From an uncultured Alistipes sp. (GTDB lineage Bacteria; Bacteroidota; Bacteroidia; Bacteroidales; Rikenellaceae): DNA of 11,439 bases. A program made the position numbers and the translations under genes. Under the pieces are notes generated by a model. The model searched no databases, had not been told where the DNA came from, and saw only the letters and a program-made list of their open reading frames with translations. Location of the stretch: positions 1 through 11,439 of the forward strand of contig CAUHCL010000070.1 in assembly GCA_959604655.1 (NCBI GenBank), written 5' to 3'. Below, one piece after another: positions 1 to 6,430 of the stretch (within the stretch, counting starts at the first letter, position 1; the number at the start of each line of letters is the position of its first letter).

Positions 1-1427
1 TCCACGCGGTCCTCAAACCGCTGGAGGAACCGCCCACGCACGCCGTGTTCATTCTGGCCACCACCGAGAAGCACAAGATCATACCCACCATATTGTCGCG
101 CTGCCAGGTCTACGACTTCAACCGCATAAGGGTGGAGGATTCGGTGGGATACCTTAAATATATAGCCGACAACGAGGGGGTGACCTGCGACGAGGAATCG
201 CTCAACCTCATCGCGCAGAAGGCCGACGGCGGTATGCGCGACGCGCTGTCGATGTTCGACAAGGCGGTGTCGTTCTGCAATTCGCACCTTACCTACAAGG
301 AGGTGGCGCAGACGCTCAACGTGCTCGATTACGACACCTACTTCACCATGACCGACATGCTGCTCGCGGGCGACTACACCTCGGCGCTCATCCGCTTCGA
401 CGAGGTGCTGTCGAAAGGTTTCTCGGGGCAGACTTTCATGGCGGGCCTGAACCGCCACATGCGCGACCTGCTGCTGGCCAAAGGTCCCGCCATATCGCTC
501 ATCGAACTCACGGGCACCCTGCTCGAACGATACCGTTCCCAAGCGGAACGATGTGAAACGGATTTTTTATTCGGCGCGATCTCGTTGCTGACCGACGCCG
601 ACGGCAAAATAAAGCAATCGTCGAATCAGAGATTGCTGGTTGAACTGGGACTTATGAAGATTGCGGGTCTCGGCAAAAAAAAAAATGACGGCGACCCGTT
701 GACGGATCCTGCGGAGGGGTATCCTCTGCCGCCGCTGCCCGACGGAATAACGCCCGCGGCGGGAGTTCAGGCTCCGCCCGCGGCCGCAAGGACGGCCGAT
801 GCGGGGAGAGCGGCGGTGCAGGCCGCGCCGCAGCCCGTGCAGCCCGTCCGTTCGGCGCAGCCTTCGGCAGCACCGACACCGAGCGCTGCATCGACACCGA
901 GCGCCGCACCGACTCCGCAAGCCCCCGTACGACATGCAGCCGCAGCACCCTCGCACCGCCACGCATCAGTGTCGGGACTCTCCATATCATCGCTTATGAA
1001 TGCGACCTCGGCAGCCGCGACCGTGCAGCCGCGCAAGGACGAACCCGAAAGGGCGGAGCGTGCGGAGATCGATCCGCAGAGCCGACAAAAGATCGAGGCG
1101 TGCCGCGAGCAGGTGATACGGCGCATACTCGAGGAACGTCCGCGATTCGTGGTGGCGTTCGAGAACATGCGCGTGGAGGGGCACACCGTGCGGGCCGAGG
1201 TGCCGTCGCGGACCCTCTACGAGGAGATCATGCGATGCAAGACCGAAGTGCTGACCATCATAGCCCGTACGGCGGGCGTGAACGGCTCGCTCGATTTGGC
1301 GATAGACATTAACGAACAGATAAAGGCGTCGCGCCCCATAAAATTAGAGGACCGCATAAAGTTCATGACCGAGAAGAACGCCCTGATACTCGAACTCAAG
1401 AAGGCGCTCGACATGGAGTATGAATAG
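1..1427 (+). CDS. dnaX: DNA polymerase III clamp-loader subunit tau/gamma, 5'-truncated by window edge
   Basis: DnaX is the ATPase of the clamp loader that opens and loads the beta sliding clamp at the replication fork. The reading frame is open from base 3 with no start, so roughly the first 140 residues (Walker A and B) lie outside the window; 474 codons are visible. The fragment opens with LKPLEEPPTHAVFILATTEK (sensor 1 region). It continues with the SRC arginine-finger motif (bases 96-104) and the sensor 2 motif GGMRDALS (about 228-251). The helical collar (domain III) ends near base 674. A Pro/Ala-rich linker follows (about 690-1010), then a C-terminal alpha/beta domain (about 1060-1424) resembling the polymerase-binding part of tau. 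Most lysines are AAG, but three AAA codons and an AAT form an A11 run at the domain III/linker junction (see 675-688). The TAG stop is 55 nt before tyrS. The identification is secure; dual tau/gamma output is inference. Confidence 0.95.
   Translation, partial: HAVLKPLEEPPTHAVFILATTEKHKIIPTILSRCQVYDFNRIRVEDSVGYLKYIADNEGVTCDEESLNLIAQKADGGMRDALSMFDKAVSFCNSHLTYKEVAQTLNVLDYDTYFTMTDMLLAGDYTSALIRFDEVLSKGFSGQTFMAGLNRHMRDLLLAKGPAISLIELTGTLLERYRSQAERCETDFLFGAISLLTDADGKIKQSSNQRLLVELGLMKIAGLGKKKNDGDPLTDPAEGYPLPPLPDGITPAAGVQAPPAAARTADAGRAAVQAAPQPVQPVRSAQPSAAPTPSAASTPSAAPTPQAPVRHAAAAPSHRHASVSGLSISSLMNATSAAATVQPRKDEPERAERAEIDPQSRQKIEACREQVIRRILEERPRFVVAFENMRVEGHTVRAEVPSRTLYEEIMRCKTEVLTIIARTAGVNGSLDLAIDINEQIKASRPIKLEDRIKFMTEKNALILELKKALDMEYE
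675..688 (+). promoter_or_regulatory. A11 slippery run with immediate -1 frame TGA in dnaX (probable tau/gamma switch)
   Basis: Eleven consecutive A bases (675-685) are read in frame as Lys-Lys-Lys-Asn. One base back (-1 frameshift, or one extra A in the transcript) gives one more Lys and then TGA at 686-688. Loss of one A gives Met-Thr-Ala-Thr-Arg and then TGA at 700-702. The short product ends just after LMKIAGLG, the end of clamp-loader domain III, at an estimated total of about 370 residues. E. coli dnaX makes gamma by -1 ribosomal frameshifting at an A-rich heptamer, and Thermus thermophilus dnaX does so by transcriptional slippage on a run of A. No strong Shine-Dalgarno-like stimulator is visible upstream. 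Only a weak bulged hairpin (about 711-732) lies downstream, which favours slippage by RNA polymerase. Confidence 0.7.
864..917 (+). repeat. Three 18-nt in-frame tandem repeats in the dnaX linker
   Basis: Three consecutive 18-nt units (864-881, 882-899, 900-917) encode SAAPTP, SAASTP and SAAPTP in the disordered Pro/Ala linker between the clamp-loader core and the tau C-terminal domain. The units differ by only a few bases, which suggests recent slippage duplication. Linker length probably varies between strains. Confidence 0.8.
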
Positions 1428-1482
1428 TGCGCGGGGCGTACGCACGGAGTGTTTAACGGAAAACGACAAAAAAAAGAATAAA

Positions 1483-2781
1483 ATGACAAACAAGAATTTC
1501 GTAGAGGAGCTGGAGTGGCGAGGCATGATCCACACCATCATGCCGGGCGCCAAGGAGCAGCTCGAAAAGGAGATGACCACGGCATATCTGGGCATAGACC
1601 CCACGGCCGACTCGCTGCACATAGGCCATCTGGTGGGTGTGATGATACTCAAGCATTTCCAGATGTGCGGACACCGCCCCGTGGCCCTTATCGGAGGCGC
1701 GACGGGCATGATAGGCGACCCCAGCGGCAAATCGCAGGAGCGCAACCTGTTGGACGAGACCACGCTGCGCCACAACCAGGAGGCGATAAAGGCCCAGCTG
1801 GCCAAGTTGCTCGATTTCGATTCCGACGCCGAGAACGCCGCCCTGCTGGTCAACAACTACGACTGGATGAAGGAGATCACCTTCCTCGACTTCGCCCGCG
1901 AGATAGGCAAGATGATAACCGTCAACTACATGATGGCCAAGGATTCGGTGAAGAAACGCTTCAACGGCGAGGGCGACGGCATGTCGTTCACCGAGTTCAC
2001 CTACCAGCTCTTGCAGGGCTACGACTTCCTGCACCTCTACCGGACCATAGGCTGCAAGGTGCAGTTGGGCGGTGCCGACCAGTGGGGCAACATCACCACG
2101 GGTACCGAGCTCATCCGTCGCAAGCTGGGTTCGGAGGCCGAGGCGTTCGCCATCACCTGTCCGCTCATCACCAAGGCCGACGGCACCAAGTTCGGCAAGA
2201 CCGAGAGCGGCAACGTGTGGCTCGACCCGCGCTACACTTCGCCCTACAAGTTCTACCAGTTCTGGCTGAACGTGAGCGACGAAGATGCCAAGCGCTACAT
2301 AAAGATATTCACCCTGCTCGACCGCGAGACCATCGAGTCGCTCATAGCCGAGCACGACGCCGCGCCCCATCTGCGCGTGTTGCAGAAGCGTCTGGCGCGC
2401 GAGATCACCGTTATGATCCACTCCGAGCAGGAGTACGAGAAGGCGGTGGAGGCCTCGTCGATACTCTTCGGAGGCTCGACCTCGGAGGCGCTGCGCAAAA
2501 TAGACGAACAGACCCTGCTTCAGGTGTTCGAGGGTGTGCCGCAGTTCACCGTGGGCAAGGATGATCTGGGCGTGCCGTTCGTGGATTTCGCCGCCGAGCG
2601 CACCAAGATATTCCCCTCGAAAGGCGAGTGCCGCAAGATGGTGCAGGCGGGAGGCGTGTCGCTCAACAAGGAGAAGATAGCCGACCCCGTGCGCGCGATT
2701 ACGGCCGACGACCTCATAGCGGGCAAGTACCTCGTCGTGCAGAAGGGCAAGAAGAACTATTATCTGGTAACGGTAGCGTAG
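1483..2781 (+). CDS. tyrS: Tyrosyl-tRNA synthetase (class Ic)
   Basis: Cytoplasmic enzyme that charges tRNA-Tyr with tyrosine using ATP. The product has 432 residues, near the usual bacterial TyrRS length. The Rossmann catalytic domain contains the HIGH signature at residues 46-49 (SLHIGHLVG), the tyrosine-pocket motif QLGGADQWGN at 194-203, and the KMSKS-loop equivalent KFGKT at 236-240. This KFGKT form is typical of bacterial TyrRS. A C-terminal S4-type RNA-binding domain starts near residue 365 (FPSKGECRKMV at 377 onward). An in-frame ATG at 1420 would overlap the end of dnaX and add 21 residues unlike TyrRS. The ATG at 1483, preceded by an A-rich leader containing an A8 run (1468-1475), gives the family-typical N-terminus. 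The gene lies 55 nt after dnaX and 2 nt before folB, so it is probably co-transcribed with both. No leader structure of the T-box type is seen. Confidence 0.96.
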   Translation: MTNKNFVEELEWRGMIHTIMPGAKEQLEKEMTTAYLGIDPTADSLHIGHLVGVMILKHFQMCGHRPVALIGGATGMIGDPSGKSQERNLLDETTLRHNQEAIKAQLAKLLDFDSDAENAALLVNNYDWMKEITFLDFAREIGKMITVNYMMAKDSVKKRFNGEGDGMSFTEFTYQLLQGYDFLHLYRTIGCKVQLGGADQWGNITTGTELIRRKLGSEAEAFAITCPLITKADGTKFGKTESGNVWLDPRYTSPYKFYQFWLNVSDEDAKRYIKIFTLLDRETIESLIAEHDAAPHLRVLQKRLAREITVMIHSEQEYEKAVEASSILFGGSTSEALRKIDEQTLLQVFEGVPQFTVGKDDLGVPFVDFAAERTKIFPSKGECRKMVQAGGVSLNKEKIADPVRAITADDLIAGKYLVVQKGKKNYYLVTVA

Positions 2782-2783
2782 CG

Positions 2784-3137
2784 ATGCTGTACACCATACG
2801 TCTCGACGACATGGAGTTCCGCGCCTACCACGGCTGCTACGATCTGGAGCGCGAGGTGGGCAACCGATTCAACGTGCGTCTGGCCATCACCGCCGAGCTG
2901 GGCGACGCGGCCGATGCGGACGACGTGGAGAAGACGGTGAACTACCTTACAGTGTATGAAACGGTGCGCGAGCAGATGGCCGTGAAGCAGCGCACGATAG
3001 AACGGGTGGCGCAAAACATTATACGCGCCGTGCGCGGGCGGTTTCCGCAGATCGTGGAGACGGAGTGCACGGTGGCGAAGCTCGCGCCGCCGTTGGGCGG
3101 CAAGGTGGGGCGCGTGAGCGTCACGCTGAAAGGGTAG
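2784..3137 (+). CDS. folB: Dihydroneopterin aldolase
   Basis: Folate-pathway enzyme converting 7,8-dihydroneopterin to 6-hydroxymethyl-7,8-dihydropterin and glycolaldehyde in the cytoplasm; family members assemble as octamers. The product has 117 residues, the normal size. Visible family landmarks are AYHGCYDLE with the catalytic Glu at residue 22, NY at 53-54 with the pocket Tyr54, TIERVA with the pterin-anchoring Glu73, and Lys99 in VAKLAPPLGG, the expected active-site lysine. The open frame extends upstream inside tyrS, but ATG 2784 gives the standard FolB N-terminus and sits 2 nt after the tyrS TAG, which suggests translational coupling. An intrinsic terminator starts 20 nt after the stop, so folB is the last gene of the dnaX-tyrS-folB unit. 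All catalytic residues expected from Staphylococcus aureus FolB are present. Confidence 0.93.
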   Translation: MLYTIRLDDMEFRAYHGCYDLEREVGNRFNVRLAITAELGDAADADDVEKTVNYLTVYETVREQMAVKQRTIERVAQNIIRAVRGRFPQIVETECTVAKLAPPLGGKVGRVSVTLKG

Positions 3138-3157
3138 CGCCGAATGATATACATTGC

Positions 3158-3201
3158 AGATATTCCGATGCGAAGGCTTTCGCATCGGAATATCTGTTTT
3201 T
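3158..3201 (+). terminator. Strong rho-independent terminator after folB
   Basis: A perfect 17-bp inverted repeat (arms 3158-3174 and 3179-3195, loop GGCT) is followed by GTTTTT at 3196-3201. The stem starts 20 nt after the folB stop codon. Because it is a long palindrome, it also yields spurious short open frames on both strands encoding the same peptide; these are not genes. Confidence 0.92.
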
Positions 3202-3238
3202 CGGTCGTCGTGACGCGGTTGTGTCAAAATGTCTGAAA

Positions 3239-3304
3239 TTGGCATTCGGGATCTGCCAAAGTATGACAACCGAGGCGTAAACTGTCGTATTACGCCTCTT
3301 GGCA
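3239..3304 (+). promoter_or_regulatory. Inverted-repeat cluster with two alternative pairings, far upstream of clpB
   Basis: A 9-bp perfect stem, GAGGCGTAA (3272-3280) with TTACGCCTC (3290-3298), has a 9-nt loop. TGCCAA (3254-3259) can pair with TTGGCA upstream (3239-3244, 9-nt loop) or with TTGGCA downstream (3299-3304). The downstream copy directly abuts the 9-bp stem, so the two folds exclude each other. No U-tract follows. Function is unknown. It could be a leader structure if clpB is transcribed from far upstream, or a remnant of a mobile repeat. Confidence 0.45.
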
Positions 3305-3377
3305 AAGGATTTGCGACGTTGATGCGTGAACACGGAATATAAACGACAAAACAAGGGCGATTATATGAACAACCTCA

Positions 3378-3456
3378 TTTCGGAGCGTAGCGACCGAAGT
3401 CCCCTCCAAGGAGGGTATTTAGGGGAGGGTAGGATCTGAATAACGGCGAAAGCCGT
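3378..3456 (+). repeat. Dispersed structured intergenic repeat, copy 1 (uninterrupted form)
   Basis: The core 3378-3415 is identical over 38 nt to 6197-6234. It contains a TTCGG...CCGAA hairpin and the near-perfect palindrome CCCTCCAAGGAGGG. The right part, TTTAGGGGAGGGT (3418-3430), matches 6316-6328 with one mismatch. ATCTG and then a small hairpin ACGGC-GAAA-GCCGT (3443-3456) follow; copy 2 has a different hairpin at the same place. This looks like a small non-coding, MITE- or REP-like element common to intergenic DNA of this genome. No coding content. Confidence 0.8.
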
Positions 3457-3471
3457 GGCACAATCCGCAGA

Positions 3472-3509
3472 CCGTAGGAAGCGAATATTCTTTCCGTAGG
3501 TTTAGTTTG
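3472..3509 (+). promoter_or_regulatory. Candidate clpB promoter with flanking direct repeats
   Basis: TTAGTTTG (3502-3509) differs by one base from the Bacteroidetes -7 consensus TAnnTTTG and lies 27 nt before the clpB ATG. No TTTG-like -33 box is seen. Just upstream, CCGTAGG occurs twice (3472-3478 and 3494-3500), 22 nt apart start to start, with the palindrome GAATATTC (3483-3490) between. This could be an operator, but the promoter call is weak. Confidence 0.3.
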
Positions 3510-3535
3510 TACATGAGCGAAAAAACAAAAATATC

Positions 3536-6139
3536 ATGAACATTAATTCGTTAACGATCAAGGCGCAGGAGGCGCTGCAAGGTGCGGTGTCGCTTGCGAG
3601 GGAGCACGGGCAACAGGCCGTGGAGCCTGTGCATCTGCTGGGCACGCTGGTGGCCGAGGACGACTCGCTGGCCGCCTTTCTGCTGGGCCGCGTGGGTGTG
3701 AACGTACGTTCGCTGCGCGAAGAGGTCCGCAAGGCCGCGGAGGCTCTGCCGCGCGTGTCGGGCGGCAACGGCGAGCAGTATTTCTCGGCCGACACGTCGA
3801 AGGTCATACAGAAGGCCGTGGACTTCACCCGCAATTTCAACGACAAATACGCCTCGGTGGAGCATCTGCTGCTGGCTTTAGTGGCCGAGCGCGGCGCGGC
3901 GGCCGACATGCTCAAGCGCAGCGGCGCCACCGAGAAGGAGCTCGTCGAGGCGATCCGCACCTTCCGCCGCGGCTCGACGGTCGATTCGCAGACGGCCTCG
4001 CAGGAGTTCAACGCACTGGGCAAGTATGCCATCAATCTCAACGAGCAGGCGCGCAACGGCAAGCTCGATCCCGTCATAGGCCGCGACGATGAGATCCGCC
4101 GCGTGTTGCAGATCCTGTCGCGCCGCACCAAGAACAACCCCATACTGGTGGGTGAAGCGGGCGTGGGCAAGACCGCCATCGCCGAGGGCATAGCCCACCG
4201 CATAGTGGACGGCGACGTGCCCGAGAACCTGAAATCGAAGGTCATCTTCTCGCTCGACATGGGCGCTCTGGTGGCGGGAGCCAAGTATCAGGGCGAGTTC
4301 GAGGAACGTCTGAAGGGCGTCGTGCAGGAGGTGATAGCCAGCGACGGCGAGATACTCCTGTTCATCGACGAGATACACACGCTGGTGGGCGCGGGCAAGA
4401 GCAGCGGCGCGATGGATGCGGCCAACATACTCAAACCCGCACTGGCGCGCGGCGAGCTACGCACCATAGGCGCCACGACGCTCGACGAGTTTCAGAAATA
4501 TTTCGAGCAGGACAAGGCTCTGGAGCGCCGTTTCCAGAAGGTGATGGTCGACGAGCCCACCACCGAGGACGCCATATCGATACTGCGAGGATTGAAGGAG
4601 CGTTACGAGAACCACCATCAGGTGCGCATCAAGGACGAGGCCATCATCTCGGCCGTGGAGTTGTCGCACCGCTACATCACCTCGCGATTCCTGCCCGACA
4701 AGGCCATCGACCTCATCGACGAGGCGGCGGCGCACCTGCGTCTGGAGATGAACTCGGTCCCCGAGGATATCGACAACCTCGACCGCCGTATCCGCCAGCT
4801 CGAAATCGAGCGCGAGGCCATACGCCGCGAGAACGACGAGCAGCGCGTGGAGAATCTGACGCGCGAGATCGAGGAGATGAAATCGAAGGAGTCGGCACTG
4901 CGTGCCAAGTGGCAGGGCGAACGCGATCTGTTGCAGAAGATACAGTCGAACAAGGATGCGATAGAGCATCTGAAGGTCGAGGCGCAGCAGGCCGAGCGTC
5001 AGGGCGACTACGGCAAGGTGGCCGAGATACGCTACGGCAAGATCGTCGAGGCCGAGAAGCAGATCGACGCCTTGCAGGAGCAGCTGCGGCTGACCTCGGC
5101 GGGCGGCGACGCGATGATAAAGGAGGAAGTCGATTCGCAGGACATAGCCGAGGTGGTGTCGCGGTGGACGGGTATCCCCGTGCAGCGCATGCTGGCCTCG
5201 GAGCGCGAGAAGCTGCTCCACATGGAGGACGAGCTGCACAAGCGCGTGGTGGGGCAGCAGCACGCCATAGAGGTGATATCGGATGCCGTGCGCCGCTCGC
5301 GCGCGGGGCTGAACGACGCGCGCAAGCCCATCGGATCGTTCATATTCCTCGGCACCACGGGCGTGGGCAAGACCGAGTTGGCGAAGGCACTGGCCGAGTT
5401 CCTGTTCAACGACGATTCGATGATGACGCGAATCGACATGAGCGAATACCAGGAGCGTCACAGCGTGTCGCGTCTGGTGGGAGCGCCCCCGGGATACGTC
5501 GGTTACGACGAGGGCGGACAGCTCACCGAGGCGGTAAGGCGCAAGCCCTACTCGGTGGTGCTGCTCGACGAGATCGAGAAGGCGCATCCCGACGTGTTCA
5601 ACATCCTGTTGCAGGTGCTCGACGACGGTCGTCTGACCGACAACAAGGGCCGCACGGTCGATTTCCGCAACACGATCATCATTATGACCTCGAACATGGG
5701 TTCGCAGATCATTCAGGAGAACTTCTCGCGCGCCTTCGACGGCGAGCGGTTGTCGGACGAGGTGATGGAGCGCACGCGGCGCGATGTGATCGATATGCTG
5801 AAACAGCAGCTCAAGCCCGAGTTCCTGAACCGAATAGACGAGATCGTGATGTTCGAGCCGCTCACCAAGAGCGACATAGAGAAGATCGTCGACATACAGA
5901 TGAACGTCATACGCCGCATGCTCGCCGAGAACGGCATCGCTCTGGAGTATACCGCCGCCGCGAAGGAGCTCGTGGCCCGCATGGGGTACGACCCGATGTA
6001 CGGAGCGCGTCCCGTGAAGCGTGTCATCCAGCGCGAGGTGATAAACGACCTGTCGAAACGTATTCTCGCGGGCGAGGTCGACCGTGAACGCCCGATCCGC
6101 ATCGACGCCGACGCCGATCGGCTGACATTCGCGAACTGA
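3536..6139 (+). CDS. clpB: ATP-dependent disaggregase ClpB (Hsp100)
   Basis: ClpB is a cytoplasmic hexameric AAA+ unfoldase that pulls polypeptides out of aggregates together with DnaK. The product has 867 residues, slightly longer than the E. coli protein. The Clp N-domain covers about 1-145. AAA-1 has Walker A GEAGVGKT (206-213), pore-loop Tyr251 in GAKYQGEF and Walker B Glu279 in LLFIDEIH. These numbers coincide with those of E. coli ClpB. The long coiled-coil M-domain (about 410-525) separates it from ClpA and ClpC. AAA-2 has GTTGVGKT (606-613), pore-loop Tyr654 in GYVGYDEGG and Walker B Glu679 in LLDEIEKAHPDV. The C-terminal small domain ends in DADRLTFAN. ATG 3536 follows an A-rich leader and gives the family N-terminus. 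No CIRCE or other recognised heat-shock operator is visible. The gene stands alone, with terminators on both sides and two copies of a structured repeat flanking it. Confidence 0.97.
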   Translation: MNINSLTIKAQEALQGAVSLAREHGQQAVEPVHLLGTLVAEDDSLAAFLLGRVGVNVRSLREEVRKAAEALPRVSGGNGEQYFSADTSKVIQKAVDFTRNFNDKYASVEHLLLALVAERGAAADMLKRSGATEKELVEAIRTFRRGSTVDSQTASQEFNALGKYAINLNEQARNGKLDPVIGRDDEIRRVLQILSRRTKNNPILVGEAGVGKTAIAEGIAHRIVDGDVPENLKSKVIFSLDMGALVAGAKYQGEFEERLKGVVQEVIASDGEILLFIDEIHTLVGAGKSSGAMDAANILKPALARGELRTIGATTLDEFQKYFEQDKALERRFQKVMVDEPTTEDAISILRGLKERYENHHQVRIKDEAIISAVELSHRYITSRFLPDKAIDLIDEAAAHLRLEMNSVPEDIDNLDRRIRQLEIEREAIRRENDEQRVENLTREIEEMKSKESALRAKWQGERDLLQKIQSNKDAIEHLKVEAQQAERQGDYGKVAEIRYGKIVEAEKQIDALQEQLRLTSAGGDAMIKEEVDSQDIAEVVSRWTGIPVQRMLASEREKLLHMEDELHKRVVGQQHAIEVISDAVRRSRAGLNDARKPIGSFIFLGTTGVGKTELAKALAEFLFNDDSMMTRIDMSEYQERHSVSRLVGAPPGYVGYDEGGQLTEAVRRKPYSVVLLDEIEKAHPDVFNILLQVLDDGRLTDNKGRTVDFRNTIIIMTSNMGSQIIQENFSRAFDGERLSDEVMERTRRDVIDMLKQQLKPEFLNRIDEIVMFEPLTKSDIEKIVDIQMNVIRRMLAENGIALEYTAAAKELVARMGYDPMYGARPVKRVIQREVINDLSKRILAGEVDRERPIRIDADADRLTFAN

Positions 6140-6158
6140 CGGCGGGGTGTTTAACTTT

Positions 6159-6199
6159 CGTCGGCCGTACGGATTCCGTACGGCCGACGTTTTGTTTTT
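6159..6199 (+). terminator. Rho-independent terminator after clpB
   Basis: A perfect 13-bp GC-rich stem (arms 6159-6171 and 6177-6189, loop GATTC) is followed by TTTTGTTTTT (6190-6199). It starts 20 nt after the clpB stop. The end of the T-tract overlaps the first bases of repeat copy 2, so the repeat begins right at the terminator. Confidence 0.93.
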
Positions 6200-6357
6200 C
6201 GGAGCGTAGCGACCGAAGTCCCCTCCAAGGAGGGGATTGCGGAACAAAATTCCGCTTCTGCTGTGGCGGCTCGGCAATCTGCGCAAGTGCGATTGCTCTC
6301 GCCTGCCGAACGCAGTTTAGGGGTGGGTCAAATCTGCAAACGCGGCCTGTGGCCGCG
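6197..6357 (+). repeat. Dispersed structured intergenic repeat, copy 2 (with 79-nt internal segment)
   Basis: The left core 6197-6234 is identical to 3378-3415. The right part TTTAGGGGTGGGT (6316-6328) has one mismatch to copy 1, and ATCTG then a 7-bp hairpin CGCGGCC-TGT-GGCCGCG (6341-6357) follows. Between the core and the right part lies about 79 nt (6237-6315) absent from copy 1. That segment folds on itself: GCGGAA-CAAAA-TTCCGC (6239-6255), an imperfect stem 6265-6307 that includes GCAATC/GATTGC, and TGCG (6238-6241) against CGCA (6311-6314) closing the whole. Non-coding. Confidence 0.8.
6330..6357 (-). terminator. Possible weak terminator for the DUF4301 gene
   Basis: Read on the minus strand, the 7-bp stem CGCGGCC-ACA-GGCCGCG (6357-6341) is followed by TTTGCAGATTTG. 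It lies 74 nt beyond the DUF4301 stop. The stem is strong, but the T-tract is short and broken, so this may be only part of the repeat element. Confidence 0.3.
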
Positions 6358-6430
6358 GGCAAACGACCGTCGGATTTGATTTTGCGATAGTACGACTTCT
6401 CTACATTGAAGTGCGTAACTGCTTTCCCTT

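Larger units (their letters stand above)
3138..3535. other. 398-bp intergenic region between folB and clpB
   Basis: I see no credible gene here. In order it holds the folB terminator (3158-3201), a set of inverted repeats with alternative pairings (3239-3304), about 70 bp of unremarkable AT-richer sequence, copy 1 of a dispersed structured repeat (3378-3456), and a candidate clpB promoter with direct repeats (3472-3509). The short frames across it have no coding character and read through palindromes. Confidence 0.8.
6140..6430. other. 291-bp convergent intergenic region between clpB and the DUF4301 gene
   Basis: No gene is seen. The region contains the clpB terminator, repeat copy 2 with its extra internal segment, a compact GC hairpin (6341-6357), and about 70 bp of plain sequence before the end of the DUF4301 gene, which is transcribed towards it. 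Confidence 0.75.

Noticed and set aside
1420..1482. Upstream ATG for tyrS overlapping the dnaX end
   Set aside because: The 21 extra residues do not resemble a TyrRS N-terminus; the ATG at 1483 has an A-rich leader and gives the expected start.
1515..2564. A 349-codon frame overlapping tyrS in another frame
   Set aside because: Arg/Gly/His-rich translation typical of shifted GC-rich code; the TyrRS frame carries all family motifs.
3065..3354. Two short frames on opposite strands that encode the same peptide YSDAKAFASEYL
   Set aside because: The identity comes from the palindromic terminator stem at 3158-3195, not from coding duplication.
4457..6286. A 609-codon open frame antisense to clpB
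   Set aside because: It is a mirror of clpB codon bias in GC-rich DNA. The protein is His/Leu/Arg-rich with no domain pattern and runs through the clpB terminator.
6197..6357. Insertion sequence or integrase attachment site at the repeat copies
   Set aside because: No transposase or tRNA gene is nearby and there are no target-site duplications that I can define; called a small non-coding repeat instead.
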